This document shows, piece by piece, positions 10,505 to 19,011 of a stretch of 64,000 bases of DNA; the first letter of the stretch is position 1, and every line of letters starts with the position of its first letter. The translations under genes and the position numbers were made by a program. The DNA is from Rhodoferax sp. U11-2br (GTDB taxonomy: Bacteria; Pseudomonadota; Gammaproteobacteria; Burkholderiales; Burkholderiaceae_C). The notes beneath the pieces were generated by a model, which saw only the letters and a program-made list of their open reading frames with translations, made no database searches and had not been told where the DNA came from. Location: the NCBI RefSeq assembly GCF_018619435.1, contig NZ_JAHFZF010000005.1, positions 1-64,000 of the forward strand, in the 5' to 3' direction.

Positions 10505-11083
10505 TCAGGTTGGCGCCGGGCAATTGGCAGCCACCCCCGTTGGTTTGACAATATTGACGCGTCCTAGAAAATTGATCACGATGTCGCGCGCACGGGTGTC
10601 GTTGGACAATGCCGATGAGGTGCTGCAGATACGGATCGTGCCTGCACCCGAGCCGCCGTTCATGAGCTTGGCCTGACCATCGGCACTGTAGGATACATAG
10701 GGCATGCTGCCTTTGGTTGCGATGACAAGTTGATTACTCAGGGCGGCAGCAACGGCGCTGATGGTTTCGTCGGCATCCGCATCAACATCGGCGTTGGCGT
10801 CACTGTGGTCGTTGTCGTTGAACATGATCCAGCCTTGTGACCATGCGCCCGATGTTGTGCATTGGACGCCGTCGGCGCTCATACACACGGTCACCCGCTT
10901 GCCACGGCGAATCGCGTCTGATCTGGCACGGGCAAAGGTGGCCACCAGATCGTTGGTGGTCGATGTCAAGTTGGAGGAGGCGATCATTCCCTGAAAGCTG
11001 GGCACAGCCAAGGTTGCAAGAATCGCCGCAATGGAGATCACCACCATCAGTTCAATCAAAGAGAATCCAGCCGATCTGTTCAT
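10505..11083 (-). CDS. fimT: Minor pilin FimT/FimU (GspH family)
   Basis: A prepilin with leader MNRSAG followed by FSLIELMVVISIAAILATLA, then the GspH/FimT sequence TTNDLVATFARARSDAIRRG, where the family has ARSEAIRR. Alternative in-frame starts exist at 11104 (ATG) and 11170 (GTG overlapping the stop of the preceding gene). None has a clear ribosome binding site; the shortest gives the most typical prepilin leader. FimT homologues belong to the priming minor pilin complex, and some bind DNA during competence. This gene heads the pilin part of the operon. Confidence 0.85.
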   Translation of the reverse strand: MNRSAGFSLIELMVVISIAAILATLAVPSFQGMIASSNLTSTTNDLVATFARARSDAIRRGKRVTVCMSADGVQCTTSGAWSQGWIMFNDNDHSDANADVDADADETISAVAAALSNQLVIATKGSMPYVSYSADGQAKLMNGGSGAGTIRICSTSSALSNDTRARDIVINFLGRVNIVKPTGVAANCPAPT

Positions 11084-11166
11084 AACATTGGAGTGTGCCG
11101 TCATAGATGGCTTGGGGTGCTGGTCAACTTGATGAATGGTGAATCTGGGGGGATCAGCGGTTGAAC

Positions 11167-12033
11167 TCACTGGCCTGAGCGTTTCCTTTTTTTTAATACA
11201 ACGGAATACAGATAGGCCCCCAATATTTCATTTTTTAAACTGAACCACCGGCCTTTCAGGATTTGGGCGAGAACATGCTTGAACGTTGGCCACAAGTAGG
11301 CCTTGCGTGTGGTTTTGTAATACAGGCCCAGGTAGTAGGCCGCACCACGTGATACATCGTATCGACGCAGAATTCTGTCAATGTCATGACCCCAACTGCG
11401 ACCATGGTGGTGGTACACCACAGGTCGCGGGTCATAGGCCCCTCGATATCCATGGGCCGAGCAGCGAATCAGGGTAATGATGTCGTTGCCGCTGTTCAAC
11501 GGGCTTCCGGGGCCGACTTCCGGATCGAACCCACCTATTGTTTCAATGGCTTCACGTGTGAAGGCGATTGAACAACCATGGATCATCCCGGTTTTGATGT
11601 AGCTATGAGCGTGGACATCTATCCGGTCTGGGCAGGTTTGAATCGTGATGGCTGCATTTTGAGGGTCAAACAGCAGGACCCGCCCACCCAGGAAATCAAT
11701 GGGACTCTCAATAAAACACGCTCTGATTGTGTTCAGATAGTCAGGTTCCGGGTAGCAGTCGTCATCACTGAAGGCGATGATGTCGCCGGTGGCGTGTTGT
11801 AACCCTGTGTTTTGTGCATGTGAGACACCAGATTTGGGTTCGAAAAAGACCTTTCGGTGTTCTGGATCAAGTACGCAAAAATCTTCCAACAGCTTCTGAC
11901 TATTGTCAGTAGATCCGTTGTTCACCAAAATCATTTCCCAGGGATCTGCTGTCTGTAGCTCAGACAACTTTTTCAGCGTTGTGTTGAGTTGGGGCGCGCG
12001 ATTCTTTGTGCAGACAATGAGCGAGATTTTCAT
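11167..12033 (-). CDS. Family 2 glycosyltransferase
   Basis: A 288-residue GT-A fold enzyme. It begins MKISLIVCTKNRAPQLNTTL, has the nucleotide-sugar aspartates in AFSDDDCYPEPDY, and an acceptor-side HGCSIAFTREAIETIGGFD segment. No transmembrane segment is evident except for a basic C-terminus. Its placement directly upstream of fimT and in the same direction suggests, but does not prove, pilin or surface glycosylation. The sugar and acceptor cannot be read from the sequence. Confidence 0.85.
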   Translation of the reverse strand: MKISLIVCTKNRAPQLNTTLKKLSELQTADPWEMILVNNGSTDNSQKLLEDFCVLDPEHRKVFFEPKSGVSHAQNTGLQHATGDIIAFSDDDCYPEPDYLNTIRACFIESPIDFLGGRVLLFDPQNAAITIQTCPDRIDVHAHSYIKTGMIHGCSIAFTREAIETIGGFDPEVGPGSPLNSGNDIITLIRCSAHGYRGAYDPRPVVYHHHGRSWGHDIDRILRRYDVSRGAAYYLGLYYKTTRKAYLWPTFKHVLAQILKGRWFSLKNEILGAYLYSVVLKKRKRSGQ

Positions 12034-12083
12034 TGGAGACGAAGCATCTTGACTGCCACCCGCATGCGAACAACCTGGTACAA

Positions 12084-12533
12084 CTAGCGTCCCACCTCAT
12101 CCACCAGCGTCTTGAAGTCATCGATGTCTTCAAAACTGCGGTACACGCTGGCAAAACGCACATAGGCCACTTTGTCGAGCTTCTTCAGCTCGAACATCAC
12201 CAGTTCACCAATGCGGGTGGACAAGACCTCGCGCAGGCCCAGGTTGAGCAGTTTTTCTTCGATGCGCTCCACGGCACCATCGACCTGCTCGGTGCTCACC
12301 GGGCGTTTGCGTAGCGCGAGTTTCATGGAGGCCAGCAGTTTGGCGCGCTCGTATTCGATGCGCCTGCCGTCTTTTTTGACCACCGCCGGAAAGTTCACTT
12401 CCGGGCGCTCGTAGGTGGTGAAGCGTTTGTCACAGGACGGACAGCGCCGTCTTCGTCGGATGAAGCCCCCGTCTTCAGACACCCGCGTTTCCACCACTTG
12501 GGTGTCCTGGTGGCTGCAGAAGGGGCATTTCAT
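12084..12533 (-). CDS. nrdR: Transcriptional repressor NrdR
   Basis: A 149-residue regulator of ribonucleotide reductase genes. The N-terminal zinc ribbon shows CPFC and CPSC pairs separated by [17 protein letters not shown], and an ATP-cone domain follows from [16 protein letters not shown]. It binds ATP/dATP and NrdR boxes. It lies 8 bp after glyA in the same direction, a common pairing in Betaproteobacteria. Confidence 0.96.
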   Translation of the reverse strand: MKCPFCSHQDTQVVETRVSEDGGFIRRRRRCPSCDKRFTTYERPEVNFPAVVKKDGRRIEYERAKLLASMKLALRKRPVSTEQVDGAVERIEEKLLNLGLREVLSTRIGELVMFELKKLDKVAYVRFASVYRSFEDIDDFKTLVDEVGR

Positions 12534-12541
12534 GCCGCTGC

Positions 12542-13786
12542 TCAGCCGTAGACCGGGAAGCGGGCGGTCAGCGCATTCACCTTCGCGCGTACCGCATCAA
12601 TATGCGCGTTGTCCCTTGGATTATCTAGCACATCTGCTATCAGGTTTGCAGTGAGGCGGGCTTCTTCGTCTTTGAAACCCCGGGTGGTCATGGCTGGGGT
12701 GCCGATGCGCACACCGCTGGTGACCATGGGTTTTTCCGGGTCGTTGGGGATCGCGTTTTTGTTGATGGTCATGTGGGCGGCGCCCAGCACGGCCTCGGCT
12801 TCTTTGCCGGTGATGCCCTTGGCACGCAGGTCGACCAGCATGACGTGGCTTTCGGTGCGGCCGCTCACAATGCGCAGGCCACGCTCTGTGAGCGTTTCAG
12901 CAATGATGCGTGCGTTGGTCAGCACCTGTTGTTGGTAGACCTTGAACTCGGGTTGCAGCGCTTCTTTGAACGCTACCGCCTTGGCGGCAATCACATGCAT
13001 CAACGGGCCACCTTGCAGACCGGGGAAGATCGCGCTGTTGATGGCTTTCTCGTGTTGTGCCTTCATCAGGATGATGCCGCCGCGAGGGCCGCGCAGGCTC
13101 TTGTGGGTGGTGCTGGTGACGATGTCGGCATGGGGCACCGGGTTGGGGTAGACACCGGCGGCAATCAAGCCCGCATAGTGCGCCATGTCGACCATGAAGA
13201 TCGCACCGACATCCTTGGCGACTTTGGCGAAACGCTCAAAATCAATAGCAAGAGAGTAAGCACTGGCGCCGGCAATGATCAGCTTTGGCTTGGTTTCATG
13301 GGCCTTGCGTTCCATGGCGTCGTAATCAATGGCTTCGTTGGCGTCCAGGCCATAACTCACCACGTTGAACCATTTGCCGCTCATGTTCAGCGCCATGCCG
13401 TGGGTCAGGTGGCCGCCTTCGGCCAGGCTCATGCCCATGATGGTGTCGCCGGGTTTCAAAAAAGCCAGGAAAACGGCTTCGTTGGCGGATGCGCCGCAAT
13501 GCGGTTGCACATTGGCCGCTTCAGCGCCAAAAATCTGTTTGACACGGTCAATGGCCAGCTGCTCGGCGATGTCGACAAACTCGCAGCCGCCGTAATAACG
13601 CTTGCCGGGGTAGCCTTCAGCGTACTTGTTGGTCAGTTGTGTGCCTTGTGCGGCCATGACGGCGGGTGAGGCGTAGTTTTCACTGGCGATCAGCTCGATG
13701 TGATCTTGCTGGCGTTGGTTTTCGGATTGGATGGCGGCAAACAGCTCGGGGTCGGTTTGCTCAATGAGAATATTGCGGTTAAACAT
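12542..13786 (-). CDS. glyA: Serine hydroxymethyltransferase
   Basis: A PLP enzyme interconverting serine plus tetrahydrofolate with glycine plus 5,10-methylene-THF, a main source of one-carbon units. At 414 residues the length is standard. The PLP-lysine motif [15 protein letters not shown] is present, and [13 protein letters not shown] marks the substrate site. The leader carries a ZTP riboswitch (13840-13967), linking expression to folate/purine status. nrdR follows 8 bp downstream. Confidence 0.97.
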   Translation of the reverse strand: MFNRNILIEQTDPELFAAIQSENQRQQDHIELIASENYASPAVMAAQGTQLTNKYAEGYPGKRYYGGCEFVDIAEQLAIDRVKQIFGAEAANVQPHCGASANEAVFLAFLKPGDTIMGMSLAEGGHLTHGMALNMSGKWFNVVSYGLDANEAIDYDAMERKAHETKPKLIIAGASAYSLAIDFERFAKVAKDVGAIFMVDMAHYAGLIAAGVYPNPVPHADIVTSTTHKSLRGPRGGIILMKAQHEKAINSAIFPGLQGGPLMHVIAAKAVAFKEALQPEFKVYQQQVLTNARIIAETLTERGLRIVSGRTESHVMLVDLRAKGITGKEAEAVLGAAHMTINKNAIPNDPEKPMVTSGVRIGTPAMTTRGFKDEEARLTANLIADVLDNPRDNAHIDAVRAKVNALTARFPVYG

Positions 13787-13815
13787 GGCAGTCCTATAAG
13801 ACTATGGGCCTGAGC

Positions 13816-13832
13816 GTCATCCAATGGATGAC
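13816..13832 (-). promoter_or_regulatory. Leader hairpin between riboswitch and glyA
   Basis: A perfect 7-bp inverted repeat, GTCATCC-AAT-GGATGAC, lies between the ZTP aptamer and the glyA start. A smaller AGTC/GACT pair at 13791-13804 overlaps the likely ribosome binding site (AGGAC). Together they look like an expression platform acting on translation. This is inference from position and pairing. Confidence 0.5.
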
Positions 13833-13839
13833 ACCAGGG

Positions 13840-13967
13840 CTGCCCAGGCGAACGGCTAAACGCACAAGCCCAACGGACAGTGCGGCACGCTCCCCCGTGG
13901 TGTTCCCACATCGGCACCGCCAGACCCGTGCGGGCGGGGCGCCTATCGCCAGTTGCGTACCCGAGAG
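13840..13967 (-). promoter_or_regulatory. ZTP (pfl) riboswitch upstream of glyA
   Basis: Read on the minus strand, the leader contains the conserved blocks of the pfl/ZTP aptamer in order: ACTGGCG, GTGGGAACACCACGGGGGAG and finally CGCCTGGGCAG. ZTP riboswitches sense the purine intermediate ZTP/ZMP and typically switch on glyA, purH and folate genes when 10-formyl-THF is low. Position directly before glyA supports the call. A covariance model search would settle it. Confidence 0.88.
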
Positions 13968-13985
13968 ATTTTAAACTGAGTGGAC

Positions 13986-14828
13986 TCAGTTCAACGCCAC
14001 GGTGGCTGATTTGTCACCGGTTTTTACCGAGGCGCTGATCTGGCTGGATGCGGGTGTTGGCAAAGTCTCTTCCTTTGGCGCAATCACCACCGGCAGAAAA
14101 GCCGGTACCGCTCGCCCCAAGGCGACTTGCTGCAGCCGGGTGTACTCGGCCATCACCTTGACGGTGTAGCCGTTGTCATCGTTATCGGCTCCAGCACCAA
14201 CGTAACTTTTGAGGCCACCCTCAACGGAGCCTGCGGTGCGGATGCAATCGAGCAGCACCTTGACACCCACCTGCAGGTTGGCCAAGGGGTCAAAGGCGGC
14301 AAATTCGCCTCCGAAGTTCTGGTACTTGTCCTTGTGCACCCGTGTCATCACCTGCATCAGCCCCTGGGCGCCGACATGGCTTTGGGCAAACGGATTGAAG
14401 CCAGATTCAACGGCCATCACCGCCAGAATCAGAGCGGGGTCCAGCCGCACACGGCTGCCGACCTCAAACGCCTCAGACACGATGGCGCTGATAGGCTCCG
14501 GCGCCACATGGTATTTTTTGCTCAGCCACAGCGCCACCGTGGCCTGCTGCTTGGGCAAGTCCTTGGGGTTGGTCGCGGTGGCGCGTTCGATGGCGGCCGG
14601 ATCCTTGACCAGGCCGGAGATTTCGGCCTGACGTTCCTGCAGCCAGCTAAACAGCTTGACTTCACCCAGTTCACGCAACTCAGGGCGGGCAAACAAGGCG
14701 ATGGCGATAAAAATGACAGCCACGCCAATCAGGGCGATGCTGTTGTGGGTGATGTCGAAAAAACCTTTGGCGACCGTCGCGGTGGCGCGTCGCAGGTTTT
14801 GGGACAACGATGATGTAGATGCTGACAT
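13986..14828 (-). CDS. Membrane-anchored lytic transglycosylase (SLT domain)
   Basis: A 280-residue protein with one membrane segment near residues 23-45 (SIALIGVAVIFIAIALFA) and a C-terminal SLT domain. The catalytic glutamate lies in VMAVESGFNPFAQS, followed by the family GAQGLMQVM and DPLANLQVGVKVL. It should cleave peptidoglycan glycan strands in the periplasm. The start MSASTSSLSQ has a strong GAAGGAGAAG ribosome binding site, so the upstream in-frame ATG was rejected. It reads in the same direction as glyA, but the riboswitch region separates them. Confidence 0.9.
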   Translation of the reverse strand: MSASTSSLSQNLRRATATVAKGFFDITHNSIALIGVAVIFIAIALFARPELRELGEVKLFSWLQERQAEISGLVKDPAAIERATATNPKDLPKQQATVALWLSKKYHVAPEPISAIVSEAFEVGSRVRLDPALILAVMAVESGFNPFAQSHVGAQGLMQVMTRVHKDKYQNFGGEFAAFDPLANLQVGVKVLLDCIRTAGSVEGGLKSYVGAGADNDDNGYTVKVMAEYTRLQQVALGRAVPAFLPVVIAPKEETLPTPASSQISASVKTGDKSATVALN

Positions 14829-15128
14829 AGCTTCTCCTTCTTGCGCGGAGGGTTCCACTTGCGGCATAGGATGCTGCAGAACTGAACACTCGCCTGGGTT
14901 GTTACGCTATCAATATCCTGCGTTTGACGTCCTTTTTGTGGATGCAGAGATTTGATGTTGCCGGGATCGGCAGCCTGATGGAATCCCGGAATGAACGGGT
15001 TGGGCGGATTCTAGGTGGGTTTTATATGTCGAGTCAACCATATAAAATTCATTTGTTATTCCAAAAATTGTGGAATTCCGTGGCTTTTTTCTCCGCGATT
15101 TGCCGCCTGATGCGCTCAAAATCCGGGT
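14829..15128. other. Intergenic region between divergent transglycosylase and DUF748 genes
   Basis: About 300 bp without a supported gene; it must hold two divergent promoters. It is AT-rich around 15025-15080 and contains an inverted repeat ATTCCA-N7-TGGAAT at 15058-15076, a possible regulator site. No RNA gene was recognised. Confidence 0.5.
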
Positions 15129-18100
15129 ATGCCGACCGATCAAGCCAACCCCACCCCAACTCGCAAACATCCTCTGACTCTGATCTGGCTGCGCCGTGGC
15201 GCCTGGGCGCTGGTGGGCTTGGTGCTGTTGTGGTTGCTGAGCTGGCTGGCGCTGCCGCCTTTGCTCAAATCGCAGGCACAAAGCCGCCTGACTGAGCTGC
15301 TTGGGCGCCAGGTGACTGTGGGTCAGGTAGATTTCCGACCCTGGTCGCTGGAGCTCAGCGTGTCTGACCTGTTGGTGGCTGGAGCGAATGCGGCCAGCGG
15401 GCCGCAGCTGACGGTGGCCCGGCTCTCTATCGATATGGAACTGCAGTCGCTGCTGCGGCTGGCGCCCGTGGTGGATGCGCTGGTGCTGGACTCGCCACGT
15501 TTGAACCTGACCCACACCGGAGAAGGCCGCTACGATGTGGATGACGTACTCGCCAGATTGGCCGGCCCGGAGGACGCGCCAGCCCCGACACCCGCCGAGC
15601 CGCTGCGTTTTGCGCTCTACAACCTGGTGTTGTCCGATGGCGCCGTGCGTTTCACCGATGGCCCCAGGAATCAGGTCCATCAGTTGAGTCGCTTGCAGCT
15701 CAGTGTGCCGTTCCTGAGCAACCTGGATTCCAAACGCGAGGTGCTGGTCAGCCCCAGACTGGCTTTTGAGCTCAATGGCAGCCAGTTTGACTCGTCGGCC
15801 CTTGCCACCCCTTTTGCCCAGACGCGCAAGACCGACGCCCATCTGGTGGTCAAGGACCTGGACCTGGCCCCTTACCTGGTGTATTGGCCGGCCAGCCTGC
15901 CGGTGCGTCTGCGCTCGGCGGTGCTCGATGCAGACCTTCAGCTCGCCTTTGAACAAACCGACCAGACCGCCTTCAAGCTCAGTGGCCAGCTGTCAGCCCG
16001 TCAGCTGCAACTGACCTCGGCCCGCAGTGATGCTGAGCTGCTGGCCTTTGAACGTCTGGGCATCCAGCTCAAAGACGTGCGCCCTCTGGCGCGCCAGGTG
16101 CAGCTGGGCCGCATCGAACTCACCCAGCCGCAACTGACACTGCGCCGCGACCGCGCCGGTGTCCTGGAGCTGATGACGCTGGTCGCCGAGAAATCCGGTG
16201 GGAAGGTTTTAAAAAGTGAAGCAGCTAGCCCAGGTAGCATAAGGGCTGCAGGCCAAAATGACATCAAAGCCGTAGCCGCAACGCCGGCCACCCCCTGGCA
16301 GCTCACGGTGGATGAGCTGCTGTTGCAGGACGGTGAGCTCACCTGGCGGGACGCTGCATTGCCCAAACCCACCCAGCTCAATGTGAAGTCGCTGCAACTG
16401 CAAGCCCGTGCCCTGGCCTGGCCGTTCACCCAGGCGCTGCCGTTTGAGGGCAGCGCGAAGCTCGCCAGTGCCAGCCTGCAGTTCAAAGGCAGCGCCACCG
16501 ACCAGGTGGCTGAGGTGGCGCTGCAACTCAGCGAGCTGCCACTGGTGCTGGCCGCCCCCTATGTTAGTGAGTACCTGCAGCCCAAGCTGGATGGGCGCTT
16601 GAGTACCGATCTGACGCTGAACTGGCGCGCTGCCAGCGCCACCCGGGCGACGTCAACCCGCGTTCAACTGGCCAAGCTGACCTTGGACAAACTGGTGCTG
16701 ACGGGTGACCAAAAAGCCGCATTGGCCAGCATTCAACAGCTGCAGCTGGCTGATGTGCTGGTGGATACCCAGGCCCGCTCCGTCAACTTGGGCTCTGTCA
16801 AGCTCAGTCAGCCGAATGCGCGCCTGGTGCGTGACGCAGCCGGACGCTGGATGTATGAAGACTGGTTCAAAGTGCAGTCTCCAGCCCCACAACCCGTCAC
16901 TGCCGCCGCAAGTACCAAGGCCGCAAAAACCGCCAAGCCCCCCAGTGCCGACAAGCCTTGGCTGCTGAGTGTGGATCGGCTGCAGCTGGAGCAGGGCACG
17001 CTGAGCCTGTTGGACAGGGCACCCGCCCAGCCTGTGCGGCTGGAGCTCAGTGATCTGAGTCTGCAACTCAAAAAGCTGTCGACGGCCAGCCGTGCGCCGT
17101 TTGACATCAGCCTGTCGACCCGGCTGCGCCATGGCCACACCGAACCTGGCAAGCTGAGCTGGCGCGGAAGCGGTGCAGTGAGCCCGCTGTCGCTCAAGGG
17201 TGAACTGGTGGCCGAGCGTTTGCCCTTGCACGCGGTGGCGCCTTACTTTCTGGACAGTCTGAATGTGGCGCTGCTGCGGGCTGACGCCGGCTTCAAAGGC
17301 CGCCTCAACCTGGCCCAGCAGCCCAGCGGCCTGAGTTTGCGTGTGACGGGTGACGCCCGGTTGGACGACCTGCAGGCGCGCAGCCTGGCGCAAACCGAGC
17401 CGTTTGTGGCTGCTGAAGAACTGTTGCGCTGGAAAAGCCTGAGCCTCAGCGGTGTGGACCTGGCGTTGGCGCCTGGTGTTGCCACCCAGGTCAAGGTGGC
17501 TGGTACGGTGCTCAGTGATTTTTATGCCCGGCTGATCCTCAACCAAGAGGGGCGTCTGAATCTGCAGGATGTGATGAAAAAACCCGATGTAGCCCCTGTG
17601 AATACAGGGCAGGGTGCTTCTAAAAACGCAGTGCCTGCCAGCGCACCGGCGGTGTCTGCCGCCGCGTCAAGCCCGGCTTCAGTCAGCCAGGCCTTGGCAC
17701 CGGTGATCCAATTTGGCCCGATCAGCCTGCTGCAGGGGCGCATCAACTTCACCGACCACTTCATCCAGCCCAATTACACCGCCGACCTCAGTGAACTGGT
17801 GGGTAAACTCAGCGCCTTTTCCTCGCAGACGGCAGCGGGCGAACTGCAACTGGCTGACCTGGAACTGCGCGGGCGTGCCGAGGGCAGCGCCACGCTTGAG
17901 GTGCTGGGCAAGATCAACCCGCTGGTGCAGCCGATGGTGCTGGACATCCGGGGCAAGGTGCGTGACCTGGAGTTGGCGCCGCTGTCCACCTACTCGGCGC
18001 GGTACGCGGGTTATGGCATCGAGCGTGGCAAGCTCAGTGTGGATGTGGCCTACAAGGTGCAGCCCGACGGCCAGCTCACCGCCAGCAACCAACTGGTGCT

Positions 18101-18902
18101 CAACCAGCTGCGTTTTGGCGACGCGGTGCCCGGTGCCACCAGAAGTCTGCCTGTCAAGCTGGCGGTGGCCTTGCTGGCCGACCGCAACGGCGTGATTGAC
18201 CTCAACGTGCCCATCAGTGGTTCACTCAACGACCCACAGTTCCGCCTGATGCCGATTGTGTTCAAGGTCATCGGCAACCTGATTCTGCGGGCCGTCACCG
18301 CACCGTTCAGCCTGATCGCCAACCTGTTTGGCGGCAGCGGCGGTGAGGAGCTCAGCACCATCAGCTTCGATGCCGGTTCAGCGCTGTTGACTGAGCCCGC
18401 CAAAGCCAGCCTGGACAAGGTGGCCAAGGTGCTGCAAGAACGTCCTGCCCTGAAGATGACCGTGGTCGGCACCGCCAGCCTGGAGGCCGAGCGTGAAGCC
18501 TACAAACGCCAGCAGTTGCAGGCCCTGGTGCTCGGTGAAAAACGCCGCACCTTGCCTGCTGCCGAGGCACAGGCCACCGCCACCCCGATCACGGTGTCGG
18601 GCGAGGAATACCCGCAGCTGCTCAAACGCGTCTATCGGCGCGGGGACTTTCCCAAGCCGCGCAACCTGATCGGGCTGACCAAGGACATCCCGGTCGAGGA
18701 GATGGAGACCTTGTTGCTGACCCATCTGGATGCCTCCGAGTCGGCCATGCAGGCGCTGGCGCTCAAACGTGGCGTGGTCGTGCGCGACTACCTGGCGAGC
18801 CAGAAACTGCCGCCAGAACGGCTGTTTCTGGGGGCCGCCAAGGCGGTGTCCCCCGAGGCCAAATGGCAGCCGAGTGCCGAGTTGAACCTGGCCACCGACT
18901 AG
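15129..18902 (+). CDS. DUF748 / AsmA-like envelope protein
   Basis: A 1257-residue protein anchored by one N-terminal membrane helix (WALVGLVLLWLLSWLALPPL) with a very long periplasmic part built of repeated AsmA-like beta segments (patterns such as LDSPRLNLTHTGEGRYDVDDV). Its C-terminal ~200 residues resemble an OmpA-like region (STISFDAGSALLTEPAKASL). Homologues belong to the AsmA/DUF748 group, thought to bridge the envelope; a role in lipid transport is known for some AsmA relatives but not shown here. Two stretches (16206-16262, 17576-17627) look like in-frame repeat insertions in linkers. It is followed by the DUF349 gene in the same direction. Confidence 0.85.
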   Translation: MPTDQANPTPTRKHPLTLIWLRRGAWALVGLVLLWLLSWLALPPLLKSQAQSRLTELLGRQVTVGQVDFRPWSLELSVSDLLVAGANAASGPQLTVARLSIDMELQSLLRLAPVVDALVLDSPRLNLTHTGEGRYDVDDVLARLAGPEDAPAPTPAEPLRFALYNLVLSDGAVRFTDGPRNQVHQLSRLQLSVPFLSNLDSKREVLVSPRLAFELNGSQFDSSALATPFAQTRKTDAHLVVKDLDLAPYLVYWPASLPVRLRSAVLDADLQLAFEQTDQTAFKLSGQLSARQLQLTSARSDAELLAFERLGIQLKDVRPLARQVQLGRIELTQPQLTLRRDRAGVLELMTLVAEKSGGKVLKSEAASPGSIRAAGQNDIKAVAATPATPWQLTVDELLLQDGELTWRDAALPKPTQLNVKSLQLQARALAWPFTQALPFEGSAKLASASLQFKGSATDQVAEVALQLSELPLVLAAPYVSEYLQPKLDGRLSTDLTLNWRAASATRATSTRVQLAKLTLDKLVLTGDQKAALASIQQLQLADVLVDTQARSVNLGSVKLSQPNARLVRDAAGRWMYEDWFKVQSPAPQPVTAAASTKAAKTAKPPSADKPWLLSVDRLQLEQGTLSLLDRAPAQPVRLELSDLSLQLKKLSTASRAPFDISLSTRLRHGHTEPGKLSWRGSGAVSPLSLKGELVAERLPLHAVAPYFLDSLNVALLRADAGFKGRLNLAQQPSGLSLRVTGDARLDDLQARSLAQTEPFVAAEELLRWKSLSLSGVDLALAPGVATQVKVAGTVLSDFYARLILNQEGRLNLQDVMKKPDVAPVNTGQGASKNAVPASAPAVSAAASSPASVSQALAPVIQFGPISLLQGRINFTDHFIQPNYTADLSELVGKLSAFSSQTAAGELQLADLELRGRAEGSATLEVLGKINPLVQPMVLDIRGKVRDLELAPLSTYSARYAGYGIERGKLSVDVAYKVQPDGQLTASNQLVLNQLRFGDAVPGATRSLPVKLAVALLADRNGVIDLNVPISGSLNDPQFRLMPIVFKVIGNLILRAVTAPFSLIANLFGGSGGEELSTISFDAGSALLTEPAKASLDKVAKVLQERPALKMTVVGTASLEAEREAYKRQQLQALVLGEKRRTLPAAEAQATATPITVSGEEYPQLLKRVYRRGDFPKPRNLIGLTKDIPVEEMETLLLTHLDASESAMQALALKRGVVVRDYLASQKLPPERLFLGAAKAVSPEAKWQPSAELNLATD
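16206..16262. repeat. Short dispersed palindromic repeat (copy 2, inside DUF748 gene)
   Basis: A dyad with TTTTAAAAA, GCAGCTAGCCC, AAGGGCTGCAGGCC and AAAATGA in order, matching the repeat pattern of the other copies. It is read in frame in a Ser/Ala-rich linker. Confidence 0.55.
17576..17627. repeat. Short dispersed palindromic repeat (copy 3, inside DUF748 gene)
   Basis: An A-rich end, GTAGCCCCTGTGAATACAGG, GCAGGGTGCTTC and an A-rich end. It lies in frame just before an Ala/Pro/Ser-rich linker. Confidence 0.45.
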
Positions 18903-19011
18903 CGCCATAGGTGATCTGAACAAATGTTTTCGAAGCTGCACCAAAACGCGGCGAAAATAGAGGTTTGCTCCTGCCGCTCAGCTGCAGGCACTTTTTATTT
19001 TTGTGCGTGCG

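Noticed and set aside
13797..13975. Glycine riboswitch before glyA
   Set aside because: The conserved blocks fit the ZTP (pfl) aptamer, not the glycine aptamer.
14910..15956. Long minus-strand open frame opposite the DUF748 gene
   Set aside because: Overlaps a strongly coding plus-strand gene, with a low-complexity Q/H/R-rich translation typical of an antisense shadow in GC-rich DNA.
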